A stretch of 64,000 bases of DNA from Betaproteobacteria bacterium (GCA_016709965.1 JADJLT010000006.1:310001-374000); one strand, 5' to 3'; shown: positions 52,425 through 62,328, numbered from the stretch's first letter. The notes: generated by a model from the sequence alone, not told the origin. A program made the numbers and translations.

Positions 52425-53660
52425 ATGGATACCAAGCTGACAGACGAACTGCGCGCCACCCATGCTGGCCAGGTCGCCGAGGACATTCTCCGCAAGTGCG
52501 TGCACTGCGGATTTTGCACGGCAACTTGCCCGACCTACCAGATTTTGGGCGATGAACTCGACGGCCCGCGCGGCCGTATTTACCTGATCAAGCAAGTACT
52601 GGAAGGCAAGCCGGTTACGGAAAAAACACGGACCCATCTCGACCGCTGCCTGACTTGCCGCGCCTGCGAAACGACTTGCCCTTCGGGCGTCAAGTACAGC
52701 CATCTGCTGGATATCGGGCGACAAGTCGTAGAGGACAGATTGCCACGTTCGCTGGGCGAATCATTGCCGCGTGCCTTGCTTCGCGCTGTCTTGCCACGTC
52801 CGGCCCTGTTCGGCGCAGCGGTCAAGCTCGGCCGCGCTTTCCGTCCTTTGTTGCCCTCGCGCCTCGCCGACAAGCTGCCGCCGGCCCAGGCTGCCGGTGC
52901 GCCCTGGCCGAAAACGGAAGGTAATCCGCGTCGCATGCTGGCGCTGGCGGGCTGCGTGCAACCTGCGCTGGCGCCGAATATCAATGCGGCGACTGCCCGC
53001 GTTCTCGACAAGTTGGGTATCGAACTGTTTGAGGCGGAGAAGGCGGGCTGCTGCGGCGCCGTCCGCTTTCATCTGAGCGATCAGGAAGCGGCGAAGAATG
53101 ACATGCGCCGCAATATCGACGCTTGGTGGCCACATGTCGAGGCGGGTATCGAAGCTATCGTGGTGACTGCCTCGGGTTGTGGCGTGCAGGTCAAGGATTA
53201 CGGCCATATTCTCGCCAATGACACGGTCTACCGGGAAAAAGCGGCAAAAATCAGTATTTTGTGTCGCGATCCTGCCGAGGTCTTGAGTGCCGAACAAGGA
53301 GCACTCTTGTCATTGTTGGCGGCGCGTCAGGATCGACGTGGCAAACTGGCCTTTCATTCGCCCTGCACCCTGCAGCATGGCCTGCATATCCGTGGCAGTA
53401 TCGAGACCTTGTTGCAGGCGGCTGGGTACGATTTGACGCCGGTTGCTGACAGCCATCTGTGCTGTGGTTCAGCCGGCACTTATTCAATTTTGCAGCCCGA
53501 GTTGGCCGGTAAGTTGCGCGCCAACAAGCTGGCTGCGCTCACGGCCGGTGGGCCGGCGCAGGTGGCAACGGCGAATATTGGCTGTCTGACGCATCTGCAG
53601 GCCGGTAGCATCGTGCCGGTTCGGCACTGGATTGAATTGATTGACGAGGTTCTTGCATGA
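52425..53660 (+). CDS. glcF: Glycolate oxidase iron-sulfur subunit GlcF
   Basis: A 411-residue protein with two 4Fe-4S motifs near the N-terminus (CVHCGFCTATCP and CLTCRACETTCPSGV) and two CCG domains (AGCVQPALAP ... EKAGCCGAV; SPCTLQHG ... SHLCCGSAGTYSI). It passes electrons from GlcDE towards the quinone pool. The last codons overlap the HDOD gene start (ATGA). Confidence 0.96.
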   Translation: MDTKLTDELRATHAGQVAEDILRKCVHCGFCTATCPTYQILGDELDGPRGRIYLIKQVLEGKPVTEKTRTHLDRCLTCRACETTCPSGVKYSHLLDIGRQVVEDRLPRSLGESLPRALLRAVLPRPALFGAAVKLGRAFRPLLPSRLADKLPPAQAAGAPWPKTEGNPRRMLALAGCVQPALAPNINAATARVLDKLGIELFEAEKAGCCGAVRFHLSDQEAAKNDMRRNIDAWWPHVEAGIEAIVVTASGCGVQVKDYGHILANDTVYREKAAKISILCRDPAEVLSAEQGALLSLLAARQDRRGKLAFHSPCTLQHGLHIRGSIETLLQAAGYDLTPVADSHLCCGSAGTYSILQPELAGKLRANKLAALTAGGPAQVATANIGCLTHLQAGSIVPVRHWIELIDEVLA

Positions 53661-54550
53661 GTAGTGCCCCAACATCGGTTTTTGAAATTACCAAGTCGCA
53701 GGGGGCTGACGACGCTGGCCGTATCAAGCGATTGCTTGAAAACGGCGTGAAAATTCCGGCCCAGCCGAGAGTGCTGGAAGAGCTGAGCCAGCACATGAAA
53801 CGCAGCGAGCTGGATGTGCGCGTGCTGGCCAAGGTCATCAATCAGGATCCCGGCTTGACGGCGATGCTCTTCAAGGTGGTCGGTAATTCCGCTTACCGGC
53901 AGCACCAGCCCTTCGCTTCAGTCGAGGAAATCCTGCACGCCGTTGGCGTTCGGCAAACCTTCAATCTGGTTCAGGCCATTGCGCTGTCGAGCATGGGGGA
54001 TATCAAGAAATACCGTCAGGTGTACGAAGCCTTCTGGGCGCGCTCGCATGCCGTCGGCCAGCTGGCCATGCTGGTCGCTGACGAGAGAATCGCCGTCTGC
54101 AATATTTTCCCCGACCAGGCTTACCTGGCCGGCATCTTTCACGATTGCGGCGTACCGTTGCTGATGCAGCGCTTTCCGACTTACTGCAACGAGATGAAAC
54201 TGGGGACGCCCGGTATCTGGACCGATCTGGGCGAAGAGGACCGCAAATTCAATGCGGACCATTGTGTGGTTGGCTATCTGGTTGCCCGTCACTGGCATCT
54301 GCCGGAATTCATCTGCGATGCCATCCGCTATCACCATGCCATCGGCGACCTGGGTCTGCCCGAGGCGCGTAGCATGGTTGCCATTGTCCAGTTGGCCATC
54401 GACATCTATTACCGCGATCAGCGCATTCCCAACATGGAATGGGAGAGTCTCAAAGACGATGTTCTGCCTGAGCTGGGCCTGAGCGAAGATGCCCTGCCGG
54501 AATTCGTCGATGTCATCCTTGAACGTTTCGGAAACGGTGCAGGCTTGTAA
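53657..54550 (+). CDS. HDOD-domain signalling protein
   Basis: A 297-residue protein with an HDOD domain (about 25-235), which resembles a catalytically inactive HD phosphohydrolase: LAKVINQDPGLTAMLFKVVGNSAY, VEEILHAVGVRQTFNLVQAIAL, AGIFHDCGVPLLMQRF and DHCVVGYLVARHWHLPEFICDAIRYHH. Such proteins often act in stress, motility or c-di-GMP signalling. It is translationally coupled to glcF but functionally unrelated as far as can be seen. Confidence 0.9.
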   Translation: MSSAPTSVFEITKSQGADDAGRIKRLLENGVKIPAQPRVLEELSQHMKRSELDVRVLAKVINQDPGLTAMLFKVVGNSAYRQHQPFASVEEILHAVGVRQTFNLVQAIALSSMGDIKKYRQVYEAFWARSHAVGQLAMLVADERIAVCNIFPDQAYLAGIFHDCGVPLLMQRFPTYCNEMKLGTPGIWTDLGEEDRKFNADHCVVGYLVARHWHLPEFICDAIRYHHAIGDLGLPEARSMVAIVQLAIDIYYRDQRIPNMEWESLKDDVLPELGLSEDALPEFVDVILERFGNGAGL

Positions 54551-54636
54551 ATGTCACGCTCAAATCCAGTCTTTGACACAGTGTTGGCGGTTAGCCAAGG
54601 CATTCGTGATAATCTTTCGGCCACCAAGGAGGAAGG

Positions 54637-55410
54637 ATGCCGATAGCAGTCGATGCCTGTGCAGCACAGCATCAGGGAGATCGCAAGGAACAGCAGGATC
54701 GCGTTGCCATCCTGGCGCACCCGCGTAAACGCGGCGTGGCGCTGGCTGTCGTTGCCGATGGCATGGGCGGCCATACCGGTGGGGCCTTGGCCGCAGAGCA
54801 GGTCGTGCACACCGCCAAGACCAATCTCGAACAATTTTTTTCCATCGATGAAAACCCGCAATTGATGCTGCAAAACAGCATGCGCGAGGCACATACGATG
54901 ATCAAGGCGTCGCGTTTCATGAATGAAATGGACCCGCATAGCACCGCTGTGATGTTGCTGCTGCAGCCGGGTCGTATTACTTGGGGCCATTGCGGCGACA
55001 GTCGGCTCTACCATTTTCGGGGCACCAATCTGGTCAATCGTTCTGTTGATCACTCCTACGTCGAGTATTTGATTTCCACCGGAAAAATCACCGCCGAGCA
55101 GGCACTTACTCACCCCAACCGTAATGTGTTGCTGGCTTCGCTGGGCGGGCAGGATGATCCGAAAATTGCGCTTGATGAAACCAGTGATCTGGCCGCTGGC
55201 GACGCCTTCGTGCTGTGTTCCGATGGGCTTTGGGCTTATTTCGACGATATCGAACTCGGCGTGCTGATCGCGCAGAATTCGGCTCGCCAAGCTTGTGAAG
55301 TCCTGATCGACAAGGCGAGGCGGCGTGCCAACGGTAGCGGCGACAACCTTTCGTTGGCGATCATCAAGCTGATCGATGCGTTGCCGAGCAAGTCTACGTT
55401 ACGCATCTGA
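54637..55410 (+). CDS. PP2C-family serine/threonine phosphatase
   Basis: A 257-residue protein phosphatase with the PP2C metal motifs: GDRKEQQDRVAIL, VADGMGGHTGG (first Asp-Gly pair), WGHCGDSRLYHFRG, LCSDGLWAYFDD and GSGDNLSLAIIKL. Metal-coordinating aspartates are all present. The start follows an excellent AAGGAGGAAGG site. No kinase gene accompanies it; it may counter a kinase elsewhere. A bidirectional terminator separates it from rhlE. Confidence 0.93.
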   Translation: MPIAVDACAAQHQGDRKEQQDRVAILAHPRKRGVALAVVADGMGGHTGGALAAEQVVHTAKTNLEQFFSIDENPQLMLQNSMREAHTMIKASRFMNEMDPHSTAVMLLLQPGRITWGHCGDSRLYHFRGTNLVNRSVDHSYVEYLISTGKITAEQALTHPNRNVLLASLGGQDDPKIALDETSDLAAGDAFVLCSDGLWAYFDDIELGVLIAQNSARQACEVLIDKARRRANGSGDNLSLAIIKLIDALPSKSTLRI

Positions 55411-55424
55411 GTCTGTTTCAGATT

Positions 55425-55460
55425 AAAAAATAATGGCGCCTCATGGCGCCATTATTTTTT
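55425..55460. terminator. Bidirectional terminator between the phosphatase and rhlE genes
   Basis: A perfect 16-bp stem, AAAAAATAATGGCGCC (55425-55440) and its inverse (55445-55460), with a TCAT loop. A-tract and T-tract ends make it functional in both directions, suited to the convergent genes on either side. Confidence 0.95.
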
Positions 55461-55474
55461 AATAATGCTTAGAT

Positions 55475-57007
55475 TTACTTGCGGCCTAGACCACCAAGCA
55501 GTGCAGCTACCACGCGTTTTGGCTTGTGCGGATCAACACGGGCGGGAACGGTCGGGGAATCCGGCACTTCGCCGCGAGGTGAGTTGTCTTCGTACGGTTT
55601 GCTGAAGTCAAAACCATCTGCGGCGATCATTGGGTTGCGACGCGGCGGACGACGGTCATTGCGGTCGCTACGTTCCGGACGGCTTGAACGCTCAGTGTTG
55701 CGCTCGGGACGCTCGCCACGCTCAGGCCGCTGGGCGACAGGCGCGACGACCGGTGCGCTGCGTTTTTTCTTGTTGCCCGGTGGGTATTCGTATTCCGGCT
55801 CCGGCTCGAAGCCGGCAACTTCGATCTGCTCGATGGGGCGCTTGATCAGTTTCTCGATATCGACCAGATAGCAAACTTCACGGGCGCTGACCAGTGAAAT
55901 GGCGTTGCCCATCTTGCCGGCACGACCGGTACGGCCGATGCGGTGCACGTAGTCTTCCGGCGTGTGCGGCAGTTCGTAGTTGATGACGTAGGGCAGGTCA
56001 TCAACATCCAGCCCGCGGGCAGCAACATCGGTGGCGATGAGCGCATGCGTTTCACCGCCCTTGAAAGCCTCCAGTGCTTTGATGCGGTCAAGCTGGCTTT
56101 TGTCGCCGTGAATGGCATCTGCCTTGATGCCGGCGCGCTGAAGTTCGCGGGTCAGGCGTGAACAGCCCTGTTTTGTCCGCATGAAGACAATGCATTGGCG
56201 GATTTCACCGGATCGCAGCAACTTGGTCAGCAATCCACGCTTGCCGTATTCGGATACCGGATGGACGCGGTGCGTGATGGTGTCGGAAACCTGGTTGCGG
56301 CGAGCAACTTCAATCAGCACCGGCGACTTCAGCATGGTATCGGCGAGCTTCTTGATTTCTTCCGAGAAGGTGGCCGAGAAGAGCAGGCTCTGGCGCTGGG
56401 CGGGCAGCATGTTCAGGATTCGCGTGACGTCAGGTACGAAGCCCATGTCGAGCATGCGGTCGGCTTCATCGAGAACCAGCGCCTGCACGGAATTGAAACT
56501 GACGCTCTTGTTTTCAACGTGATCGAGCAGTCTGCCCGGTGTTGCGACGAGGATTTCGACACCTCGCTTCAGCTCGGCGATCTGCGGTTTGATATCGACA
56601 CCGCCGAAGGCGCACATGGCACGGATTGGTGTGTGCTTGCTATAGGTCTTGACTGATTCGAAGACCTGCATGGCCAGTTCGCGGGTCGGGGCGAGAATCA
56701 GGGCGCGTACGGGGTGTTTTGCCGGTGAAGGGCTGCTGCTGGCGAAGGGCAGGATGCGCTGCAGGATGGGGAGCGTGAAGGCAGCGGTTTTGCCAGTGCC
56801 AGTCTGGGCGCCGCCCATGATGTCCTTGCCGCTGATGACGAGCGGAATGGCTTGCGCTTGAATCGGCGTTGGCTTGGTATAGCCTTCGTCGAGGACGGCA
56901 CGCAGGAGCTCCGGGGCCAGACCGAGGTCGGCAAAGGTGATTTCAGGCACTGCGTCGGCAGCGATGACTACGGCGTTATCGCCGGCTAAGGTATTGATTT
57001 CAGACAT
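55475..57007 (-). CDS. rhlE: DEAD-box ATP-dependent RNA helicase RhlE
   Basis: A 510-residue RNA helicase with all core motifs: Q motif (TFADLGLAPELLRAVLDEGYTKPTPIQ), Walker A AQTGTGKTA, PTRELA, the DEAD box in VLDEADRML, SAT in LFSATF, IATDVAARGLD and HRIGRTGRAG. The C-terminal tail is rich in Arg, Pro and Glu (RPERGERPERN and similar), a disordered RNA-binding extension. It probably assists ribosome assembly or mRNA turnover. Confidence 0.95.
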   Translation of the reverse strand: MSEINTLAGDNAVVIAADAVPEITFADLGLAPELLRAVLDEGYTKPTPIQAQAIPLVISGKDIMGGAQTGTGKTAAFTLPILQRILPFASSSPSPAKHPVRALILAPTRELAMQVFESVKTYSKHTPIRAMCAFGGVDIKPQIAELKRGVEILVATPGRLLDHVENKSVSFNSVQALVLDEADRMLDMGFVPDVTRILNMLPAQRQSLLFSATFSEEIKKLADTMLKSPVLIEVARRNQVSDTITHRVHPVSEYGKRGLLTKLLRSGEIRQCIVFMRTKQGCSRLTRELQRAGIKADAIHGDKSQLDRIKALEAFKGGETHALIATDVAARGLDVDDLPYVINYELPHTPEDYVHRIGRTGRAGKMGNAISLVSAREVCYLVDIEKLIKRPIEQIEVAGFEPEPEYEYPPGNKKKRSAPVVAPVAQRPERGERPERNTERSSRPERSDRNDRRPPRRNPMIAADGFDFSKPYEDNSPRGEVPDSPTVPARVDPHKPKRVVAALLGGLGRK

Positions 57008-57133
57008 GGGGCATGATTATACGCCACCCTGCTGTGCAACAGCCGGATGCTTGTTGCCTGTGTAAAAATCGTCAGGTAGAAATTGGGCGAGCAAGTGTGT
57101 GCTTTGGAGACGGACAACGATATCGCGATCAGG

Positions 57134-59668
57134 CTATAGGGGCTGGTTGGGCGGGAGGTGTACGGCGAAAGTCGAGCCGACGCCGACTTCAGAATCGAGC
57201 GTGACGCGTCCCCCCATGTGTTCTGCCAATTGTTTGACGAGTGCCAGCCCAAGGCCGGCGCCACCCTGTTCACGCGTCAGAAAATTGGCCAACTGGTGAA
57301 ATTTCTCAAAGATGATTTCGTGGTTTTCGGGCGGGATGCCGGGGCCTGTATCGCGAACCGCAAACGTGATTTCGTGCTCACGCTGCGTAACGATCAGGCT
57401 GATCTGCCCGGTCGCGGTAAATTTGACGGCGTTGCTCAGCAGATGGTTCAGTATCTGACATAACCGCGTAGGGTCAGTCGATACCGCTAACGGCAGGTCT
57501 GGTGCCAAATTCAGTTCAAATGTCAGGCCTTTGGCTTGTGCCGATACTTGATGGCTGGCAGCGCAATCGGTAATCAGACTGGCCAGTGGCGTTGCGACCT
57601 GGTTAAAGCGCATTTCGCCCGATTCGATCTTGGCCAGATCCAGAATTTCATTCACCAGATTGAGCAGGTGGCTGCCGCTCTGCTCAATGATGTCGATGTA
57701 ACTCCGATGTTCCGGATTCTCCAGCTCGTACCGGAGTAGCTCGGCAAAACCGAGAATGCCATTGAGCGGCGTGCGCAGTTCATGTGACATAGTGGCCAGG
57801 AAGGCTGATTTCTGGCGACTTGCCGCCTCCGCCTTTTCCTTGGCTTCTTCAAGCCGTTTGAACGACTCTTCGACTGAGTCGGCCATGTGGTTGAAGGAGC
57901 GGGAAAGTTCGCCGATTTCGTCGGTTGAGCGGGTATCCAGGCGGCGGGTGCGGTCACCTTGCTGGAAGGCGTGGATTCCGGAGATCATGGCGGTAATGCG
58001 GTGGGTAAGAAGGCTGGCCATCCAGATGGCAATGCCGATGACGATGGCCACCATCAGCAAGGTCGATGCCCAAAGGCCGAAGGCAGTCGAGGTCAGGCTT
58101 TGCTGGATCTGGTCAAGCATTTCGCCACGCTGGGTCTTGAAACTGGCGTCCTTTTGCGCCAGCAGTGTATTGATTTGGCTGGCCGTTTCTGTAGCTGCCT
58201 TGTGGAATTCATCGACATTGGCGCCGATTGTGACGAAGCCGAAGCCTTGCGGGGTTTTTCCGTACTGGCCGGTGTAGTAGGGAATGGCGGCGGCGGTGGT
58301 TAATTTCCACAGCCCCGAGAAATAAATGACGAACGAACCTGAGCCCCCATGTTCGGTGACTGCGTTCCAGCCATCGCACTGCGGTGAAAAATTGAGGTAT
58401 CGACAGTCGAGGCCAACGGTGCCAGCCTGCACAAGCGCGCGGGCGGGCTTTCGTTTCAGGTTCTGGTCACGAAATGCGGGGATGCCGGCAAGGAATTCGT
58501 ACGATGGTTGTCCACTTTTTTGCCATTCGGTGTAGAGCTCGTCATCCATCCAGGGGGTTGCCGGCAGACCGGTTTTTGGGTCGTATCCGACAATGAAATA
58601 GTCACGTGGATGAGAAATGGAGCGGCTCTTGTGGTCCCAAAGGAAGGCATAGTTCCCCTTGATGGCGTCGGCAATGGGTGTGTAGCGTTCTTCGGTCGGC
58701 ATCAGGCGGTCCGAGAACTGGCGGATGTGGTCGTGATCGAGGGCCAAGGTGACATAGCCATTGATCTGGCCGTTTCTGACGACCGGCATGGCCCAGCGCA
58801 CGATGCCACGAAAGCGCTTGCCAACCGGATTTTCAGTGCCCGCGTAGGCTGAGTCTTCAGGTTTGAAGGGCTTGCCGGCCTTTTCCAGCGTAGCCGGTAG
58901 GTAGGGGCCGATAATCTGCGTTGGAACGTAGGCACCGATGACGTCGGAAACGTAGATTTCGCCAGCCTTGAGTTTTTTGAGCTCGGGAAAATAGGTTTCC
59001 GCCTTGATAAAGGTGTTGCGACGGTCGACCACATTTTTGAGGCCTTTTTCCGTTAATTGGCCAGTCGTAACCTTTATTTTTTCCTGCCCGTTGAGGTCAA
59101 TGTAAGTCATCTCGACAAAGAGCGGGCGCATCTCGCTGTCACCGAAATACTCGGGTGGGCGGGCGTGGAAGTCCTTTGCGTTGTCTGGCAGGACTGGTCG
59201 TGTCACTGTAGCTGTGCGGGAAGCGACCTGTTCAGGCTCCCAGGATTTACCATCTTGGGCCAGCTTCCACGGTCCATGCTGATAGATGGTTCGGCTTCGC
59301 TCGTTCAAGAAGCGTCGGAAACTGGTGGCGGATGGATCGAGGGCCGCCGCCTGACGAATATCAGCGTCACGCTCGTAAAGGAAGGTGGCAATTTCCTTGG
59401 CGGCGTCGGTTGTCAAGGACTCGATGGCTTCGCGGGAACGCTGGTCCAGGGCGCGGATGGAGTCGTCGGTGACCGTTTTGCCAACCGATTTGATGGTTGA
59501 CAGCATTGCATCGGCCATGCTGCCTGCTTTTTTCGAGACATCCTGCCCGAGTTGGCTGGTCGCGTACCAGGCAAACCAGGCAAGTAATAGTAGCGGGACA
59601 ACCTTGATCAGAACAAAAATTGCGATCAGCTTGCCGCGGATTCCGCCCAGAAACGCTGGAAGCCTCAT
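57134..59668 (-). CDS. Sensor histidine kinase with large Cache sensor domain
   Basis: An 844-residue membrane kinase. TM1 (about 12-33); a long periplasmic region (about 35-535) of double Cache type; TM2 (about 540-562); HAMP; a coiled linker; HisKA with H629 (MSHELRTPLNG); HATPase_c (HLLSNAVKF, DTGPGI, GGAGLGLAL). The protein ends shortly after the ATPase domain, so no receiver is attached and no partner regulator is adjacent. AGAGGG precedes the ATG at 59668. The lipoprotein gene lies 43 bases upstream on the same strand. Confidence 0.9.
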   Translation of the reverse strand: MRLPAFLGGIRGKLIAIFVLIKVVPLLLLAWFAWYATSQLGQDVSKKAGSMADAMLSTIKSVGKTVTDDSIRALDQRSREAIESLTTDAAKEIATFLYERDADIRQAAALDPSATSFRRFLNERSRTIYQHGPWKLAQDGKSWEPEQVASRTATVTRPVLPDNAKDFHARPPEYFGDSEMRPLFVEMTYIDLNGQEKIKVTTGQLTEKGLKNVVDRRNTFIKAETYFPELKKLKAGEIYVSDVIGAYVPTQIIGPYLPATLEKAGKPFKPEDSAYAGTENPVGKRFRGIVRWAMPVVRNGQINGYVTLALDHDHIRQFSDRLMPTEERYTPIADAIKGNYAFLWDHKSRSISHPRDYFIVGYDPKTGLPATPWMDDELYTEWQKSGQPSYEFLAGIPAFRDQNLKRKPARALVQAGTVGLDCRYLNFSPQCDGWNAVTEHGGSGSFVIYFSGLWKLTTAAAIPYYTGQYGKTPQGFGFVTIGANVDEFHKAATETASQINTLLAQKDASFKTQRGEMLDQIQQSLTSTAFGLWASTLLMVAIVIGIAIWMASLLTHRITAMISGIHAFQQGDRTRRLDTRSTDEIGELSRSFNHMADSVEESFKRLEEAKEKAEAASRQKSAFLATMSHELRTPLNGILGFAELLRYELENPEHRSYIDIIEQSGSHLLNLVNEILDLAKIESGEMRFNQVATPLASLITDCAASHQVSAQAKGLTFELNLAPDLPLAVSTDPTRLCQILNHLLSNAVKFTATGQISLIVTQREHEITFAVRDTGPGIPPENHEIIFEKFHQLANFLTREQGGAGLGLALVKQLAEHMGGRVTLDSEVGVGSTFAVHLPPNQPL

Positions 59669-59711
59669 TAAATTGCCCTCTGGACGTGGTCAGTTTGATT
59701 GGACGGCGGAA

Positions 59712-60116
59712 TTAGTGCGAGTCAGCTTTTTTTTCGGCGTCGGCTTTCGTTCCGCTTTCTGCCTTGGTGTCAGTGTCAGGAGCGGTGTCCTGCGCGGCGG
59801 GCTTTCTCTTTTTCCGGTTGCCGGGCGGTTCGGGTGGCGGTAACAAAGGCACGATGGTCTCCAGCTTGTTCTCGCGCATGTATTCATCCATTTCGCGCCA
59901 GCCGGCGTAGATGCCTGCTTTGGGCAGCCAGCTGTAGATCGAGTAACAGTCCTCGATGGCCCGCCCGGATTGCCGGCAGGCGCTACCGACGGCCTTGGCT
60001 TCCGGTTCCATGCGCGCTTCTTTTTTTGCCGGGTCTTCCATGCCCAGTTTCTGGCTGATCTGATCGCAGGCGACCAGATTCAGGAAAATGAGGGTAAGTA
60101 AAGTCCGCTTGATCAT
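59712..60116 (-). CDS. Small lipoprotein of unknown function
   Basis: A 134-residue protein. The N-terminus MIKRTLLTLIFLNLVACDQ has a lipobox (LVAC), so it is probably lipidated at C17. The mature part has a compact middle with two cysteines (SACRQSGRAIEDCYSIYSWLPKAGIYAGWREMDEYM), then a Pro, Lys and Asp-rich tail that looks disordered. No family recognised. It precedes the Cache-domain kinase on the same strand and could be an accessory sensor subunit (speculative). Confidence 0.65.
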   Translation of the reverse strand: MIKRTLLTLIFLNLVACDQISQKLGMEDPAKKEARMEPEAKAVGSACRQSGRAIEDCYSIYSWLPKAGIYAGWREMDEYMRENKLETIVPLLPPPEPPGNRKKRKPAAQDTAPDTDTKAESGTKADAEKKADSH

Positions 60117-60209
60117 GGCGGGATTTTCGCATATTTGCGAAAGATGTGTGTGATGCATCGATTCACCCGCCAGTTATAATTGTGCCCTTTAAGATTTTGT
60201 GGAGTACTC

Positions 60210-61520
60210 ATGTCGCATTGCATCCGTCCACTGTCGCTCGCCATTACATTGGTACTGGCTTGTTCCGTTGTTCAGGCCAAACCGGCCAAGCGTGCTGCAA
60301 AGCATGTCGCCGCCACGGCAGTTGCCCCGGCGGTTTCTGCCGAGTTTGAGCTGGCACACAATCTGGGCCCGGTTGGCGAGGATCGTCTGCAAGCGGTGGT
60401 AGACCGCTTCAACAAGGAATCAGGCAGCACCCTGAAGCTGGTGCGTCTGGAGAAGGGAAGCAAGCCGGCAGTCCTGAATCTGGTGCGTCGCTATGACATG
60501 AGCGATGTCCTCAGTCAGTCAAAACAGTTTGTTCCCCTCTACAGCGTAATGGCCAAGGCCGGTGAGCCGCTGAATTTCGGCGAGTTGTCAGGCGATTTGA
60601 AGGCTGGCGTGGTCGATGCGAAAGGACGTCTGGTTGCATTACCCGTCGTTTATTCGACGCCAGTGCTGTTTTATAACAAGAATGCGTTCCGCAAGGCCAA
60701 ACTGGATCCGGAGCAGCCGCCAAAGACCTGGTTTGAAATGCAGGGCATGCTCGACAAACTCCAGGATGCCGGCTATGCATGCCCTTACACCTCGTCGTGG
60801 CCGGTCTGGGTGCATATTGATAACGTGAGTGCTGTTTCCGGTGTCCCGGCAATGTCAGAAAAAGGGCAGCTGACTTTCAATGGACTACCACAAGTCAAGC
60901 ATCTGGCCATGATGGCGACCTGGACCAAGGCCAATTACTTCAAGCTATTCGGGCGTCGTGACGAGGCCAGTGCCAAGTTCCACGATGGTGAGTGCGCGAT
61001 GATCAGCACCGACTCTCGGGAATTCACCAATTTCCGTGATGCGAAGGGCGTTGAGTTGGGCGTTGCACCGCTACCGTATCATGATGATGTCTATGGTGGA
61101 CGTCAGTCCTCGCTGGCTGACGGGGCTTCGTTGTGGGTAGGCGCTGGTCGCTCGCCGGCACAATACAAGCAGGCCGCGAAATTTGTTTCTTTCCTGCTGT
61201 CGCCGGAAATGCAGGTTGAAATGGTTCGCGCATACGGCGGTTTGCCGCTGACGGCCGCTGCTCGTGCTGCTACGCACAGCAAGGTGCTCAAGGATGACGA
61301 CAAGACACTGGAGATCGCCTACGCCTCACTGAAGGGCAATGGCGGCAAGCCGGCAGTACGTGTCGCCAACATCGACCCGGTGCGCATCATTGCGAATGAA
61401 GAGCTGGAAGCTGTCTGGGCAGACAAAACGCCGGCCAAGGCAGCATTGGATACGTCAGTTAACCGCGGCAATGCCCTGCTTGGGGCCAAGCCCGCCCTGA
61501 AGAAATCGCAGCCCTTCTAA
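60210..61520 (+). CDS. ugpB: ABC transporter solute-binding protein, UgpB-like
   Basis: A 436-residue extracellular binding protein family 1 member with a signal peptide (cleavage near VQA-KPA) and an Ala/Lys-rich linker to about residue 45. Segments AGEPLNFGELSG, PVVYSTPVLFYNKNAFRKAKLDPEQPPKTWFEM, ECAMISTDSREF, and LPYHDDVYGGRQSSLADGASLWV resemble glycerol-3-phosphate binding UgpB. No permease or ATPase genes are adjacent; the phosphodiesterase ugpQ follows directly. ATG 60210 is set by TGGAGT upstream. Confidence 0.82.
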   Translation: MSHCIRPLSLAITLVLACSVVQAKPAKRAAKHVAATAVAPAVSAEFELAHNLGPVGEDRLQAVVDRFNKESGSTLKLVRLEKGSKPAVLNLVRRYDMSDVLSQSKQFVPLYSVMAKAGEPLNFGELSGDLKAGVVDAKGRLVALPVVYSTPVLFYNKNAFRKAKLDPEQPPKTWFEMQGMLDKLQDAGYACPYTSSWPVWVHIDNVSAVSGVPAMSEKGQLTFNGLPQVKHLAMMATWTKANYFKLFGRRDEASAKFHDGECAMISTDSREFTNFRDAKGVELGVAPLPYHDDVYGGRQSSLADGASLWVGAGRSPAQYKQAAKFVSFLLSPEMQVEMVRAYGGLPLTAAARAATHSKVLKDDDKTLEIAYASLKGNGGKPAVRVANIDPVRIIANEELEAVWADKTPAKAALDTSVNRGNALLGAKPALKKSQPF

Positions 61521-62264
61521 ATGAAGCGCTCGCTGCCGCGCTGGTTTGCTCATCGTGGCGGCGGGACGCTGGCGCCGGAAAACACGCTGGCCGGCATCCG
61601 GCTTGCTGCACGAATGGGATTCAAGGCCGTCGAATTTGACGTCATGTTGTCGGCAGATGGTACGCCCGTGCTCATTCATGACGAGACACTGGAGCGCACG
61701 ACCAGCGGGGCAGGGCGTGTTTGTGATACGTCTGACGACGCGCTGTTTTTATTGGATGCGGGAAATGGCGAGCGCATTCCCCGTTTTTCCGAGGCGGCAG
61801 CCCTTTGTCGGGAATATGGCCTGTTGGCGAACATTGAAATCAAGCCGGCGAGCGGCTTCGAACGACAGACTGCAGAGACGGTTGCCCAAATGACTGAAAT
61901 CCTTTGGCAGGGCGCAAAAGTTGTTCCGCTGATCTCGTCGTTTTCGCTCGAGGCTCTGGAAATTGCTCGTGATCTGGCGCCAAACATTCCCCGCGGCATT
62001 TTGTATGAGCATGCGCCGGTCGATTGGCGGGAAACATTAGAACGTATGAGGGCGGTGTCATTGCACTGCGCTGCCGATCAGTTGAGCGACGACGTACTGC
62101 TCGAAGCGCAGGCTAATGACATTCCCGTCCTGTGTTACACGGTCAACGGGAAAAAAGCGGCAAAATCAATATTTGATCGTGGCGTCAGTGCCATATTTAC
62201 CGATCGACTTGATCTCTTTGTCGCCGAAACAAGTGCTTACAAAGGCTTGCATTTAGGCGGCTGA
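61521..62264 (+). CDS. ugpQ: Glycerophosphodiester phosphodiesterase
   Basis: A 247-residue GDPD with the catalytic set: FAHRGGGTLAPENTLAG (His and Glu), AVEFDVMLSADGTPVLIHDETLERTT (Asp, His), IEIKP and the C-terminal IFTDRLDLF. It releases glycerol-3-phosphate from deacylated phospholipids. It starts one base after the ugpB stop, consistent with shared use of glycerophosphodiesters. No signal peptide, so cytoplasmic. Confidence 0.93.
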   Translation: MKRSLPRWFAHRGGGTLAPENTLAGIRLAARMGFKAVEFDVMLSADGTPVLIHDETLERTTSGAGRVCDTSDDALFLLDAGNGERIPRFSEAAALCREYGLLANIEIKPASGFERQTAETVAQMTEILWQGAKVVPLISSFSLEALEIARDLAPNIPRGILYEHAPVDWRETLERMRAVSLHCAADQLSDDVLLEAQANDIPVLCYTVNGKKAAKSIFDRGVSAIFTDRLDLFVAETSAYKGLHLGG

Positions 62265-62328
62265 TTTTTAGGCTGGTTTGTCTTCTAATGGTTTCCAGGG
62301 AGTTCGCCCTATTCATCAGGAGGAAATC

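Noticed and set aside
53221..53268. Possible repeat copy inside glcF (ACGGTCTACCGGGAAAAAGC)
   Set aside because: The encoded KAAKIS-type segment is usual in GlcF, and similarity to the intergenic copies is weaker.
62135..62178. Possible further copy of the dispersed repeat inside ugpQ (ACGGTCAACGGGAAAAAAGC)
   Set aside because: The encoded residues fit the normal GDPD sequence here, so the likeness can arise from codon choice.
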